Assembly: GCF_014204515.1 (NCBI RefSeq)
Contig: NZ_JACHLI010000028.1
Span: 40,209 to 104,208 of the forward strand
From: Pseudomonas nitroreducens
Lineage (GTDB): Bacteria; Pseudomonadota; Gammaproteobacteria; Pseudomonadales; Pseudomonadaceae
DNA length: 64,000 nucleotides
Direction: 5' to 3'
The translations under genes and the position numbers were made by a program. The notes under the pieces are model-generated. The model made no database searches. It was not told where the DNA came from and worked only from the letters and a program-made list of their open reading frames with translations. Shown here piece by piece: positions 24,627-33,361 of the stretch. Position 1 is the stretch's first letter. Every line of letters starts with the position of its first letter.

Positions 24627-26102
24627 TCACTCCAGCCAGCGCCGCCCCTGCAGCTCCAGCAACGTCTGCGCCTGCTCCGGGCCGTTGCTGCCGGCGGCAT
24701 AGGGGCGCGGGCTCAGGTAGTGCTCGTGCCAGCCCTTGATGATCGGGTCGACCCAGCGCCAGGCCGCTTCCACCTCGTCGCGGCGCATGAACAGCGTCGA
24801 ATCGCCCTCGATCACGTCCAGCAGCAGGCGCTCGTAGGCGTCCCAGCGGCGCTTGTTGGTGCTGAAGGCCTGGGCCAGGTTGAGGTCCAGCTCCACCGGC
24901 TCCAGCTGCATGCCCTTGCCCGGTGCCTTGGCCATCAGCTGCACGCTGATGCGCTCCTCGGGCTGCAGCCTTATCCACAGGCGGTTGGCCGCACCACCCG
25001 CGCTGCCGATCAGCCCATTGGGCGCCGGCTTGAACTGGATGACGATCTCCGAACACTTCTTCGCCATGCGCTTGCCGGTGCGCAGGTAGAACGGCACGCC
25101 GGCCCAGCGCCAGTTGTCGATCTCTGCCTGAACGGCGACGAAGGTCTCGGTATCGCTGTCGTTGTCGACATTTTTCTCGAACCAGTAGGCCGGTACTTCC
25201 TGCCCGCCGATGTGCCCGGCGGTGTACTGGCCGCGCACGGTGCGGTCCTGGACGTCCTGGCCGGAGATCGGCTTGAGCGCCTGGAGGATCTTCAGCTTCT
25301 CGTTGCGCACCGACTCGGCGTCGAAGCGTACCGGCGCTTCCATGGTCACCAGGCAGAGCAGTTGCAGCAGGTGGTTCTGCACCATGTCGCGCATCGCCCC
25401 GGCGTGGTCGTAGTAGCCGCCGCGGTTCTCCACGCCGAGGGTTTCGCTGACGGTGATCTGCACGTGGTCGATGTGGCCGTTGCGCCAAACCGGCTCGAAC
25501 AGGGTATTGGCGAAGCGCAGCGCCATCAGGTTCTGCACGGTTTCCTTGCCCAGGTAGTGGTCGATGCGGAACACCCGCGATTCGTCGAACACCTCGCCGA
25601 TGGCCTGGTTGATCGCCAGCGCCGACTCCAGTGAATGGCCCAGCGGCTTCTCCAGCACGATGCGCGCCAGCGGCCCGGCCAGGCCGGCGTTCTTCAGGTT
25701 CTGTGCAATGGGGGCGAACAGGCTGGGGGCGGTGGCCAGGTAGTGCACCAGCACGCGGCCTTCGCTGCGCTTGAGGGCCTTGGCCACGCGGCCGAAATCG
25801 GCGCTCTGCGAGGCGTCCATCGCCACGTACTCCAAGCGCTGGGCAAAACTGCGCCAGGCCTCGGCAGAAAAGTCGCTGCGCGCCACCTGGGCGCGGCAGT
25901 TGCGCTCGGCCAGGGCCAGGTAGGCGGCGTTGTCGCGCTGGCTGCGGGCGAGGGCGAAGATCCGCGTGTCGGCCGGCAGGCGATTCTCCCGGTGCAGGTG
26001 GTAGAGCGCCGGGAGCAGCTTGTGCAGCGCCAGGTCACCGCTGCCGCCGAACACCAGGATGTCGCAGGAGCTGGGGAGACTAGGGCTGGCGGGCATCATC
26101 AC
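24627..26102 (-). CDS. zwf: glucose-6-phosphate 1-dehydrogenase (zwf paralogue without pgl/eda)
   Basis: A 491-residue protein. The N-terminal nucleotide-binding motif is VFGGSGDLALHKLLPALY, and RIDHYLGKETVQN is the active-site signature. The family oxidises glucose-6-phosphate with NAD(P)+, feeding the Entner-Doudoroff and pentose phosphate routes. The usual Pseudomonas zwf-pgl-eda operon is not formed here, so this is probably the second G6PDH paralogue (position of PA5439, from memory). The GTG at 26102 has AGGGA 8 nt upstream; ATG codons at 26099 and 26096 are alternatives. It faces an RpiR-type regulator across a perfect palindrome. Confidence 0.92.
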   Translation of the reverse strand: MMMPASPSLPSSCDILVFGGSGDLALHKLLPALYHLHRENRLPADTRIFALARSQRDNAAYLALAERNCRAQVARSDFSAEAWRSFAQRLEYVAMDASQSADFGRVAKALKRSEGRVLVHYLATAPSLFAPIAQNLKNAGLAGPLARIVLEKPLGHSLESALAINQAIGEVFDESRVFRIDHYLGKETVQNLMALRFANTLFEPVWRNGHIDHVQITVSETLGVENRGGYYDHAGAMRDMVQNHLLQLLCLVTMEAPVRFDAESVRNEKLKILQALKPISGQDVQDRTVRGQYTAGHIGGQEVPAYWFEKNVDNDSDTETFVAVQAEIDNWRWAGVPFYLRTGKRMAKKCSEIVIQFKPAPNGLIGSAGGAANRLWIRLQPEERISVQLMAKAPGKGMQLEPVELDLNLAQAFSTNKRRWDAYERLLLDVIEGDSTLFMRRDEVEAAWRWVDPIIKGWHEHYLSPRPYAAGSNGPEQAQTLLELQGRRWLE

Positions 26103-26132
26103 GGACTTATTCCCTGGGCTTTACGGGTGGCT

Positions 26133-26149
26133 TTGTAGTATAACTACAA
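26133..26149. promoter_or_regulatory. 17-bp palindromic operator between zwf and the RpiR-type regulator
   Basis: TTGTAGT-ATA-ACTACAA is a perfect palindrome located 30 bp from the zwf start and 44 bp from the regulator start. HexR-family operators have TTGT...ACAA ends, so the adjacent HexR-like protein is the likely ligand, repressing both genes. Confidence 0.75.
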
Positions 26150-26193
26150 CAAGACTACAGAAATCTCAGACAACTATCACCGAGCCTAATCCT

Positions 26194-27078
26194 GTGAACC
26201 TTTTGCAGCACATTGCCCAGTCGCGTCATCTGCTCCGCAAGTCGGAGCTCAAGGTTGCCGATCACGTGATGCAGGACCCTGCATCGGTCATGCACAGCTC
26301 CATGGCGGACCTCGCTCACAGTGTCGGTGTCAGTGAGCCGACCATCGTGCGCTTCTGCCGCGCCATCGGCTGCAGCGGTTTCCAGGACCTCAAGCTAAAG
26401 CTGGCGCAGAGCCTGGCCGCCGGCGCCAGCTTCGGCCAGTTCTCGATCAACGAGAGCGACTCGGTGGCGGACTTCAGCCTGAAGATCTTCGACACCACCC
26501 TGCACTCGCTGATGGAAGTGCGCGAGCACCTCGACACCCACGCCCTGGAGCGCGCCATCGCGGCGATCGCCCATGCCCAGCGCGTCGAGTTCTACGGCTT
26601 CGGCGCCTCCGGCGCGGTGGCGGCGGACGCCCAGCACAAGTTCTTCCGCCTGCTGCTGTCGGCCGCGGCCTACTCCGACCCGCACATGCAGGCCATGTCG
26701 GCGGTGACCCTGAAGCCTTCGGACGTGGCGATCTGCATCTCCCAGTCCGGCCGCTCCAAGGACCTGCTGGTGACCGCCAACCTGGTGCGCGAGGCCGGCG
26801 CCACGCTGATCACACTGTGCCCCAGCCAGACCCCGCTGGCCGACCTGGCCACGGTGAACCTGGCGGTGGACGTCCACGAAGACACCGACATCTACACCCC
26901 GCTGACCTCGCGTATCGCCCACCTGGTGGTGATCGACGTGCTGGCAATGGGCGTGGCCATGGCGCGCGGTCCGGACCTGGTGAATCACCTCAAGAGCGTG
27001 AAACGCAGCCTGCGTAGCCTGCGCCTGTCGCCGAAGGTGGTGAAGAACCATGAGGAGCGGCCGGAAGAGGCGTCCTGA
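26194..27078 (+). CDS. RpiR/HexR-like transcriptional regulator
   Basis: A 294-residue protein: an N-terminal HTH_6 domain (SMADLAHSVGVSEPTIVRFCRAIG, cited in part as VSEPTIVRFCR) and a SIS sugar-phosphate-binding domain (about residues 125-255; FYGFGASGAVAADAQHKFFR, ISQSGRSKDLL). HexR paralogues sense 2-keto-3-deoxy-6-phosphogluconate. The divergent zwf and the TTGT...ACAA palindrome support a role in sugar-phosphate control. The GTG at 26194 matches the family N-terminus. It is a paralogue of, not necessarily identical to, the canonical HexR of the zwf-pgl-eda locus. Confidence 0.85.
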   Translation: MNLLQHIAQSRHLLRKSELKVADHVMQDPASVMHSSMADLAHSVGVSEPTIVRFCRAIGCSGFQDLKLKLAQSLAAGASFGQFSINESDSVADFSLKIFDTTLHSLMEVREHLDTHALERAIAAIAHAQRVEFYGFGASGAVAADAQHKFFRLLLSAAAYSDPHMQAMSAVTLKPSDVAICISQSGRSKDLLVTANLVREAGATLITLCPSQTPLADLATVNLAVDVHEDTDIYTPLTSRIAHLVVIDVLAMGVAMARGPDLVNHLKSVKRSLRSLRLSPKVVKNHEERPEEAS

Positions 27079-27100
27079 CCGCTGGTTCGCGACGAACAGA

Positions 27101-27215
27101 CCCTCACCCTAACCCTCTCCCAGGAGGAGAGGGGACCGTAAGGTGTGAGGTGGCACCGCAGCATCAGCCGGCACGTTCGGCTCCCTCTCCCTTAGGGAGA
27201 GGGCTGGGGTGAGGG
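27101..27215. repeat. family E inverted repeat (intact)
   Basis: CCCTCACCCTAACCCTCTCC on the left and GGGAGAGGGCTGGGGTGAGG on the right, following the RpiR-type gene. The rest of the 279-bp gap before 27358 shows nothing recognisable. Confidence 0.85.
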
Positions 27216-27357
27216 GGAAGCCCCAGCTCGGGTTTCCCGGCAAAGGGGCTTTTCGACCACTCGTCGCCGTCACCCGCGCTTCACCACCCCGTCGTCAAAC
27301 GGTCATCCCCCGTCAGCATGCTGGCGTCTCCAGCCCTTCGGCCTTGGGAGATGCGAG

Positions 27358-27573
27358 ATGCCCCGCCATATCGACGACACCCAGCTCCAAGTGGATAGCA
27401 AGACCCGCCGCAAGCTCGAAGACCAGCGGCGCATGCAGTTCCGTCGCGCCATCGAGGACCGCGTGGAGGCCCAGCGCCTCGCCCTCGAAACCTCCGATTA
27501 CCCCGATCTGATCGCCGCCGCCTACCTCACTTCGGCGAAGGCGGCCCGGCGAAGCGTTCGGCCAGCTGGCTGA
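27358..27573 (+). CDS. small conserved-looking basic protein, 71 residues
   Basis: ATG at 27358 follows GGGAG with a 7-nt spacer, a good ribosome binding site. The protein is highly charged and probably helical (DSKTRRKLEDQRRMQFRRAI, then EDRVEAQRLALE). It faintly resembles small Pseudomonas proteins annotated as PA3496-family, but this is memory only. Its last 47 bp overlap the 3' end of the converging pycR gene. Function unknown. Confidence 0.55.
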   Translation: MPRHIDDTQLQVDSKTRRKLEDQRRMQFRRAIEDRVEAQRLALETSDYPDLIAAAYLTSAKAARRSVRPAG

Positions 27574-28477
27574 TCAGCGCCCGCTCTTCACGGATGAAGG
27601 CGACGAACGCCTGGGCCACCGGGCTCAGGCGCTTGCCGCGGGCGTGCACCAGGCACCAACTGCGGTAGAGCGGCAGCTCTTCCACCGGCAACTCGTGGAG
27701 CAGCCCGGACTGCAGTTCGCGGCTCACCGCGTGGCGCGGCAGCAGCGCCAGTCCCAGCCCCGCCAGCACCCCTTCCCTTGAGCCCTCCAGCGAAGCGAAT
27801 TCCAGCGTCTGCGGGAAGTGCGCGCGTTTCTGCTGGAAGTGTTCCTCGCAGGCCTTGCGCGTGCCCGAGCCGGGTTCGCGGATCAGCAGCGGATAGGGTT
27901 CAAGGTCCTTCAGCGAGAGCTTGGCGGCGTTGCACAGCGGGTGGTCCGGCGGCGCCACGGCCACAATGGGGTTGTTGAGAAAGGGCAGGAACTCCAGCGC
28001 CATGTCCTGCGGCACCAGGGACATGATCACCAGATCGTCGCGGTTGTCCGACAGGCGCTTGATCACCTGGGCGCGGTTGACCACCGTGAGGTTCAGGCTG
28101 ACGTCCGGGTGCTGCGCGTGGAAGGCGGCGAACAGGTGCGGAGTGATGTACTTGGCGCTGGATTCCACCGCCAGGCGCAGCTGGCCCTGCAGCGAGCCCT
28201 TGAGGTCGGAGAGGTTCATGTCCAGCACTTCCAGGCGCTGGAAGATGTCGGTGGTGGCGCGCAGCAGGGCGTCGGCGGCATCGGTCTGGTAGAGCTTCTT
28301 GCCGATGTACTCGAACAGCGGCTGGCCGACCAGTTCTTCCAGCTGGCGGATCTGCAGGCTGACCGCCGGCTGGGTCAGGGCCATTTCCTCCGCGGCGCGG
28401 CTGTAGGAACGGCTTTCGCAGACCGCGCGGAAAACCTGCAGCTGGCGAAGGGTCATACGCATCAATGACTTACGCAT
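27527..28477 (-). CDS. pycR: LysR-family regulator of the pyruvate carboxylase genes (PycR)
   Basis: About 316 residues. The N-terminal winged HTH reads RQLQVFRAVCESRSYSRAAE and ALTQPAVSLQIRQLEELVG; the C-terminal substrate-binding domain begins near residue 90. It is divergent from pycA with a 226-bp spacer, the arrangement of P. aeruginosa PA5437 (PycR), which controls pycAB and affects virulence. Start candidates are 28510, 28477 and 28456; 28477 (MRKSLMRMTLRQ) is chosen, without a clear ribosome binding site. Confidence 0.85.
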   Translation of the reverse strand: MRKSLMRMTLRQLQVFRAVCESRSYSRAAEEMALTQPAVSLQIRQLEELVGQPLFEYIGKKLYQTDAADALLRATTDIFQRLEVLDMNLSDLKGSLQGQLRLAVESSAKYITPHLFAAFHAQHPDVSLNLTVVNRAQVIKRLSDNRDDLVIMSLVPQDMALEFLPFLNNPIVAVAPPDHPLCNAAKLSLKDLEPYPLLIREPGSGTRKACEEHFQQKRAHFPQTLEFASLEGSREGVLAGLGLALLPRHAVSRELQSGLLHELPVEELPLYRSWCLVHARGKRLSPVAQAFVAFIREERALISQLAERFAGPPSPK

Positions 28478-28703
28478 AGAACTCGGCCTGATCGCGACAT
28501 TTTCGAGCAACTATAAATCATTCTTTATGGCTACCCCAATAATTATTGATTTTGGTTAATCCTCCCTCCCGCGCTAGGGTAAAAACACGCCGGAACCCGC
28601 TCCGGCCCAGCAATATCCACAAGAGAATCCAGCTGCCGTCAGCGGCGCTGCCGATGGGTTTTTACGCCGGGGTCCAAAAGGCCCGGGCCGAGGGAAAGCC
28701 GCA

Positions 28704-30119
<1,416 letters not shown>

Positions 30120-30130
30120 GGAATTCGTAC

Positions 30131-31945
30131 ATGACCGTTGCCAAGAAAGTCTCCGTCACCGATACCATCCTGCGCGACGCCCACCAGTCGCTGCTGGCGA
30201 CCCGGATGCGTACCGAAGACATGCTGCCGATCTGCGACAAGCTCGACCAGGTCGGCTACTGGTCGCTGGAAGTCTGGGGCGGCGCCACCTTCGACGCCTG
30301 CGTGCGCTTCCTCAAGGAAGACCCGTGGGAGCGCCTGCGCAAGCTCAAGGCCGCGCTGCCCAACACCCGCCTGCAGATGCTCCTGCGCGGGCAGAACCTG
30401 CTCGGCTACCGCCACTACAGCGATGACGTGGTGCGGGCCTTCGTCGCCAAGGCGGCAGTCAACGGCATCGACGTGTTCCGCATCTTCGACGCGATGAACG
30501 ACGTGCGTAACCTGCGCGTTTCCATCGAAGCGGTGAAGGCTGCCGGCAAGCACGCCCAGGGCACCATCGCCTACACCACCAGCCCGGTGCACACCATCGA
30601 CGCCTTCGTTGCCCAGGGCAAGGCCATGGCCGACATGGGCGTGGACTCCATCGCCATCAAGGACATGGCCGGCCTGCTGACGCCTTACGCCACCGGCCAA
30701 CTGGTCAAGGCGTTGAAGGATGCGCTGCCGCTGGACGTGGTGGTGCACTCCCACGACACCGCCGGCGTGGCCAGCATGTGCCAGCTGAAAGCCGTGGAAA
30801 ACGGCGCCGACCGCATCGACACCGCGATCTCCAGCATGGCCTGGGGCACCAGCCACCCGGGCACCGAATCCATGGTTGCCGCCCTGCGCGACACCCCGTT
30901 CGACACCGGCCTGGACCTGGAGCTGATCCAGGAAATCGGCATGTACTTCCACGCCGTGCGCAAGAAGTACCACCAGTTCGAGAGCGAGTTCACCGGCGTG
31001 GATACCCGCGTGCAGGTCAACCAGGTTCCGGGCGGGATGATTTCCAACCTGGCCAACCAGCTCAAGGAGCAGGGCGCGCTGAACCGCATGGCCGAAGTGC
31101 TGGCGGAAATCCCCCGCGTGCGCGAAGACCTCGGCTTCCCGCCCCTGGTCACCCCGACCTCGCAGATCGTCGGCACCCAGGCGTTCTTCAACGTGCTGGC
31201 CGGCGAGCGCTACAAGACCATCACCAACGAGGTGAAGCTCTACCTGCAGGGCCGCTACGGCAAGGCGCCGGGCAAGATCAACGAAGCGCTGCGCCGCCAG
31301 GCCATCGGCAACGAGGAAGTCATCGACGTGCGCCCGGCCGACCTGCTCAAGCCGGAACTGAACAAGTTGCGCGAAGAGATCGGCAGCCTGGCCAAGTCCG
31401 AAGAGGACGTGCTGACCTTCGCCATGTTCCCGGACATCGGCCGCAAGTTCCTCGAGGAGCGCGCCGCCGGCACCCTGAAACCCGAAGAGCTGCTGCCGAT
31501 CCCCAACGGCAAGGGCGTCGCTGCTGCTGGCGGTGAAGGCGTACCGACCGAGTTCGTGGTCGACGTGCACGGTGAGAGCTACCGCGTGGACATCACCGGC
31601 GTCGGCGTGAAGACCGACGGCAAGCGCCACTTCTACCTGTCGGTGGATGGCATGCCGGAGGAAGTGGTGTTCGAGCCGCTCAACGAGTTCATCGGCGGCG
31701 GTGGCAACAAGCGCAAGCAGGCCAGCGAGCCGGGCCATGTCAGCACCACCATGCCGGGCAATATCGTCGATGTGCTGGTGAAGGAAGGCGACAGCGTGAA
31801 GGCCGGCCAGGCCGTGCTGATCACCGAAGCGATGAAGATGGAGACCGAGGTGCAGGCGGGTATCGCCGGTACCGTGAAGGCCATCCACGTAGCCAAGGGC
31901 GACCGGGTCAACCCCGGTGAGATCCTGGTTGAAATTGAAGGCTGA
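30131..31945 (+). CDS. pycB: pyruvate carboxylase subunit B (carboxyltransferase + biotin carrier)
   Basis: A 604-residue protein: an HMGL-like TIM-barrel carboxyltransferase domain (VTDTILRDAHQSLLATRMR at the start, metal-binding VVHSHDTAG), a conserved carboxylase domain and a C-terminal biotinyl domain with ITEAMKMETEV, Lys569 being the biotin site. Often annotated oadA (oxaloacetate decarboxylase alpha), but the pairing with pycA and the lack of sodium-pump subunits favour pyruvate carboxylase. ATG at 30131 follows GAGGAA. A strong terminator ends the operon at 32009. Confidence 0.93.
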   Translation: MTVAKKVSVTDTILRDAHQSLLATRMRTEDMLPICDKLDQVGYWSLEVWGGATFDACVRFLKEDPWERLRKLKAALPNTRLQMLLRGQNLLGYRHYSDDVVRAFVAKAAVNGIDVFRIFDAMNDVRNLRVSIEAVKAAGKHAQGTIAYTTSPVHTIDAFVAQGKAMADMGVDSIAIKDMAGLLTPYATGQLVKALKDALPLDVVVHSHDTAGVASMCQLKAVENGADRIDTAISSMAWGTSHPGTESMVAALRDTPFDTGLDLELIQEIGMYFHAVRKKYHQFESEFTGVDTRVQVNQVPGGMISNLANQLKEQGALNRMAEVLAEIPRVREDLGFPPLVTPTSQIVGTQAFFNVLAGERYKTITNEVKLYLQGRYGKAPGKINEALRRQAIGNEEVIDVRPADLLKPELNKLREEIGSLAKSEEDVLTFAMFPDIGRKFLEERAAGTLKPEELLPIPNGKGVAAAGGEGVPTEFVVDVHGESYRVDITGVGVKTDGKRHFYLSVDGMPEEVVFEPLNEFIGGGGNKRKQASEPGHVSTTMPGNIVDVLVKEGDSVKAGQAVLITEAMKMETEVQAGIAGTVKAIHVAKGDRVNPGEILVEIEG

Positions 31946-31979
31946 CCAAGGACAGACGGGTCTTTAAGGTTCAGTCCCA

Positions 31980-32009
31980 CGGGGGAGCACGATGCTCCCC
32001 CTTTTTTTT
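31980..32009 (+). terminator. rho-independent terminator after pycB
   Basis: GGGGGAGCAC-GA-TGCTCCCCC-type stem followed by eight T residues, 35 bp after the pycB stop. Confidence 0.9.
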
Positions 32010-32104
32010 GCCCGCAGGATTCGTCGCTTTGCTTGATCTGCGTCGGAAACTTCCTAGGCAAACCCATTAGCGTCGACGCTGGGAAAACTGACCAGGGTGC
32101 GGTG

Positions 32105-32734
32105 ATGGGGAGAGTCGTTCTGTTGTGGATGCTGTTGTGCGCCAGCGCCCAAGCATCGGAGATGATGGACCGGCTCGCCGTCCTGGAGCAGGACCCGGCC
32201 AAGCGCGAGCAGGCTTATGCGGCCGCCGAGGAGCGCATCCTGCTGTGCAGCAAGTGCCACGGCAAGGACGGTAACAGCAAGCGCGACTACATCCCCAACC
32301 TGGCCGCGCAGAACCCGCAGTATCTCTTCGATGCCTTCGAGAAGTACGTCGATGGCCAGCGCACCGATTTCGTGATGAACCAGGCGGCCAAGCTGCTGAC
32401 CCTCAACGAGCGGGTCAACATCGCCTACTACTTCAGCCAGCAGAAGGTCCTGCCACGCACCGAAGCGGCGCCTGATCCGGCGCTGGTGGAGCAGGGGGCA
32501 CAACGCTTTGCCACGGTCTGCGTGACCTGCCATGGCGCCGGCGCCATGGGGCATGACGGCTTTCCGCGGATTGCCGGGCAACCCGGGACCTACCTGACGC
32601 ATGCCCTGCAGCGTTACCGCGACAACGACCCGAGCCGCGCCGGATCACCCATGCTGGGCGTGGCGGCGCTGCTCAGCGATGCGGACATCACTGCGCTGGC
32701 GGCCTACCTGAGTCAGATACCGGCGGCGGACTAG
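32105..32734 (+). CDS. dihaem cytochrome c4-like protein
   Basis: A 209-residue periplasmic protein with a signal peptide (VVLLWMLLCASAQA) and two cytochrome c domains with haem motifs CSKCH and CVTCH, each followed by Met-containing regions that would supply axial ligands (for example FVMNQAAK and SPMLGVAALL). c4 cytochromes pass electrons to terminal oxidases. No oxidase is adjacent. The ATG at 32105 is preceded by an in-frame GTG; the choice does not affect the mature protein. Confidence 0.85.
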   Translation: MGRVVLLWMLLCASAQASEMMDRLAVLEQDPAKREQAYAAAEERILLCSKCHGKDGNSKRDYIPNLAAQNPQYLFDAFEKYVDGQRTDFVMNQAAKLLTLNERVNIAYYFSQQKVLPRTEAAPDPALVEQGAQRFATVCVTCHGAGAMGHDGFPRIAGQPGTYLTHALQRYRDNDPSRAGSPMLGVAALLSDADITALAAYLSQIPAAD

Positions 32735-32779
32735 GACCGACCGGCCGCAGTGGGCCGGCGGTCGCTCAGCGGCGGGCGA

Positions 32780-33169
32780 TCACTCGCACTTCAGTGCTGC
32801 CGCCATCTGGCCGAACTGGTCGTTGGCGGCCTTGCAGCCGGCTACCAGCTGGGATTTGTCGGACACGGCGTTCCACTGCGCCTTGGATTGCTCCAGCGCC
32901 TGATCGAACTGGGCAGCAGCGCCACCGGCCTTGGTCACGCAGGCTTTGACGCGGGCGACGTAATCATCGCATTCCTTCGGCAGCTCGGAGCTGGCTGCGC
33001 TGGCTTGCGGGGCTGCAGGAGCCGCAGGAGCTGCTGCAGGAGTGCTGGCGGGGGACGCGGAGGATTGCGAGGAGGCTGCCGGAGCGGCGCTCTGGCTGGT
33101 GGATTCGTCTTTCTTGTCGCAGGCCGCGAGCATGGCGCAGGCGGCGAACAGGATGAACAGCTTTTTCAT
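32780..33169 (-). CDS. small periplasmic lipoprotein with Ala/Pro/Ser-rich linker
   Basis: A 129-residue protein with a lipobox FAACAMLAAC (acylated Cys about residue 17), an Ala/Pro/Ser linker of about 45 residues, and a compact C-terminal domain with four Cys (PKECDD, KACVTK, AGCKAAND, ALKCE). It resembles the DUF5339 group. Function unknown. The Met at 33169 gives a standard lipoprotein signal; an 18-codon upstream extension does not. Confidence 0.75.
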   Translation of the reverse strand: MKKLFILFAACAMLAACDKKDESTSQSAAPAASSQSSASPASTPAAAPAAPAAPQASAASSELPKECDDYVARVKACVTKAGGAAAQFDQALEQSKAQWNAVSDKSQLVAGCKAANDQFGQMAAALKCE

Positions 33170-33311
33170 GGAGTGCTCACTGGATGACGATTGGCAGAGT
33201 TCGGTCGGTTGACCGGGTTGCAAGCTTTGCCTTGTGGAGCACCCATGGGTAGCTGGAACGGTCTGATAGGTGATGAGACTTTTCTGATTAACAGTCGGGC
33301 ATTTGGATGAA

Positions 33312-33340
33312 GGAAAATGCCCGGCGATGGCCGGGCATTG
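33312..33340 (-). terminator. probable terminator of the autotransporter gene
   Basis: AATGCCCGG-loop-CCGGGCATT stem whose minus-strand side continues into a short TTTT run, 22 bp after the stop of the gene at 33362. Confidence 0.65.
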
Positions 33341-33361
33341 CTTCGATCCGCTTCGCCAGCG

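Noticed and set aside
28511..28703. Clear LysR-type operator in the pycR-pycA gap
   Set aside because: An AT-rich stretch and a short AATAATTATT palindrome (28538-28547) are visible, but no convincing T-N11-A site with correct spacing could be chosen by eye.
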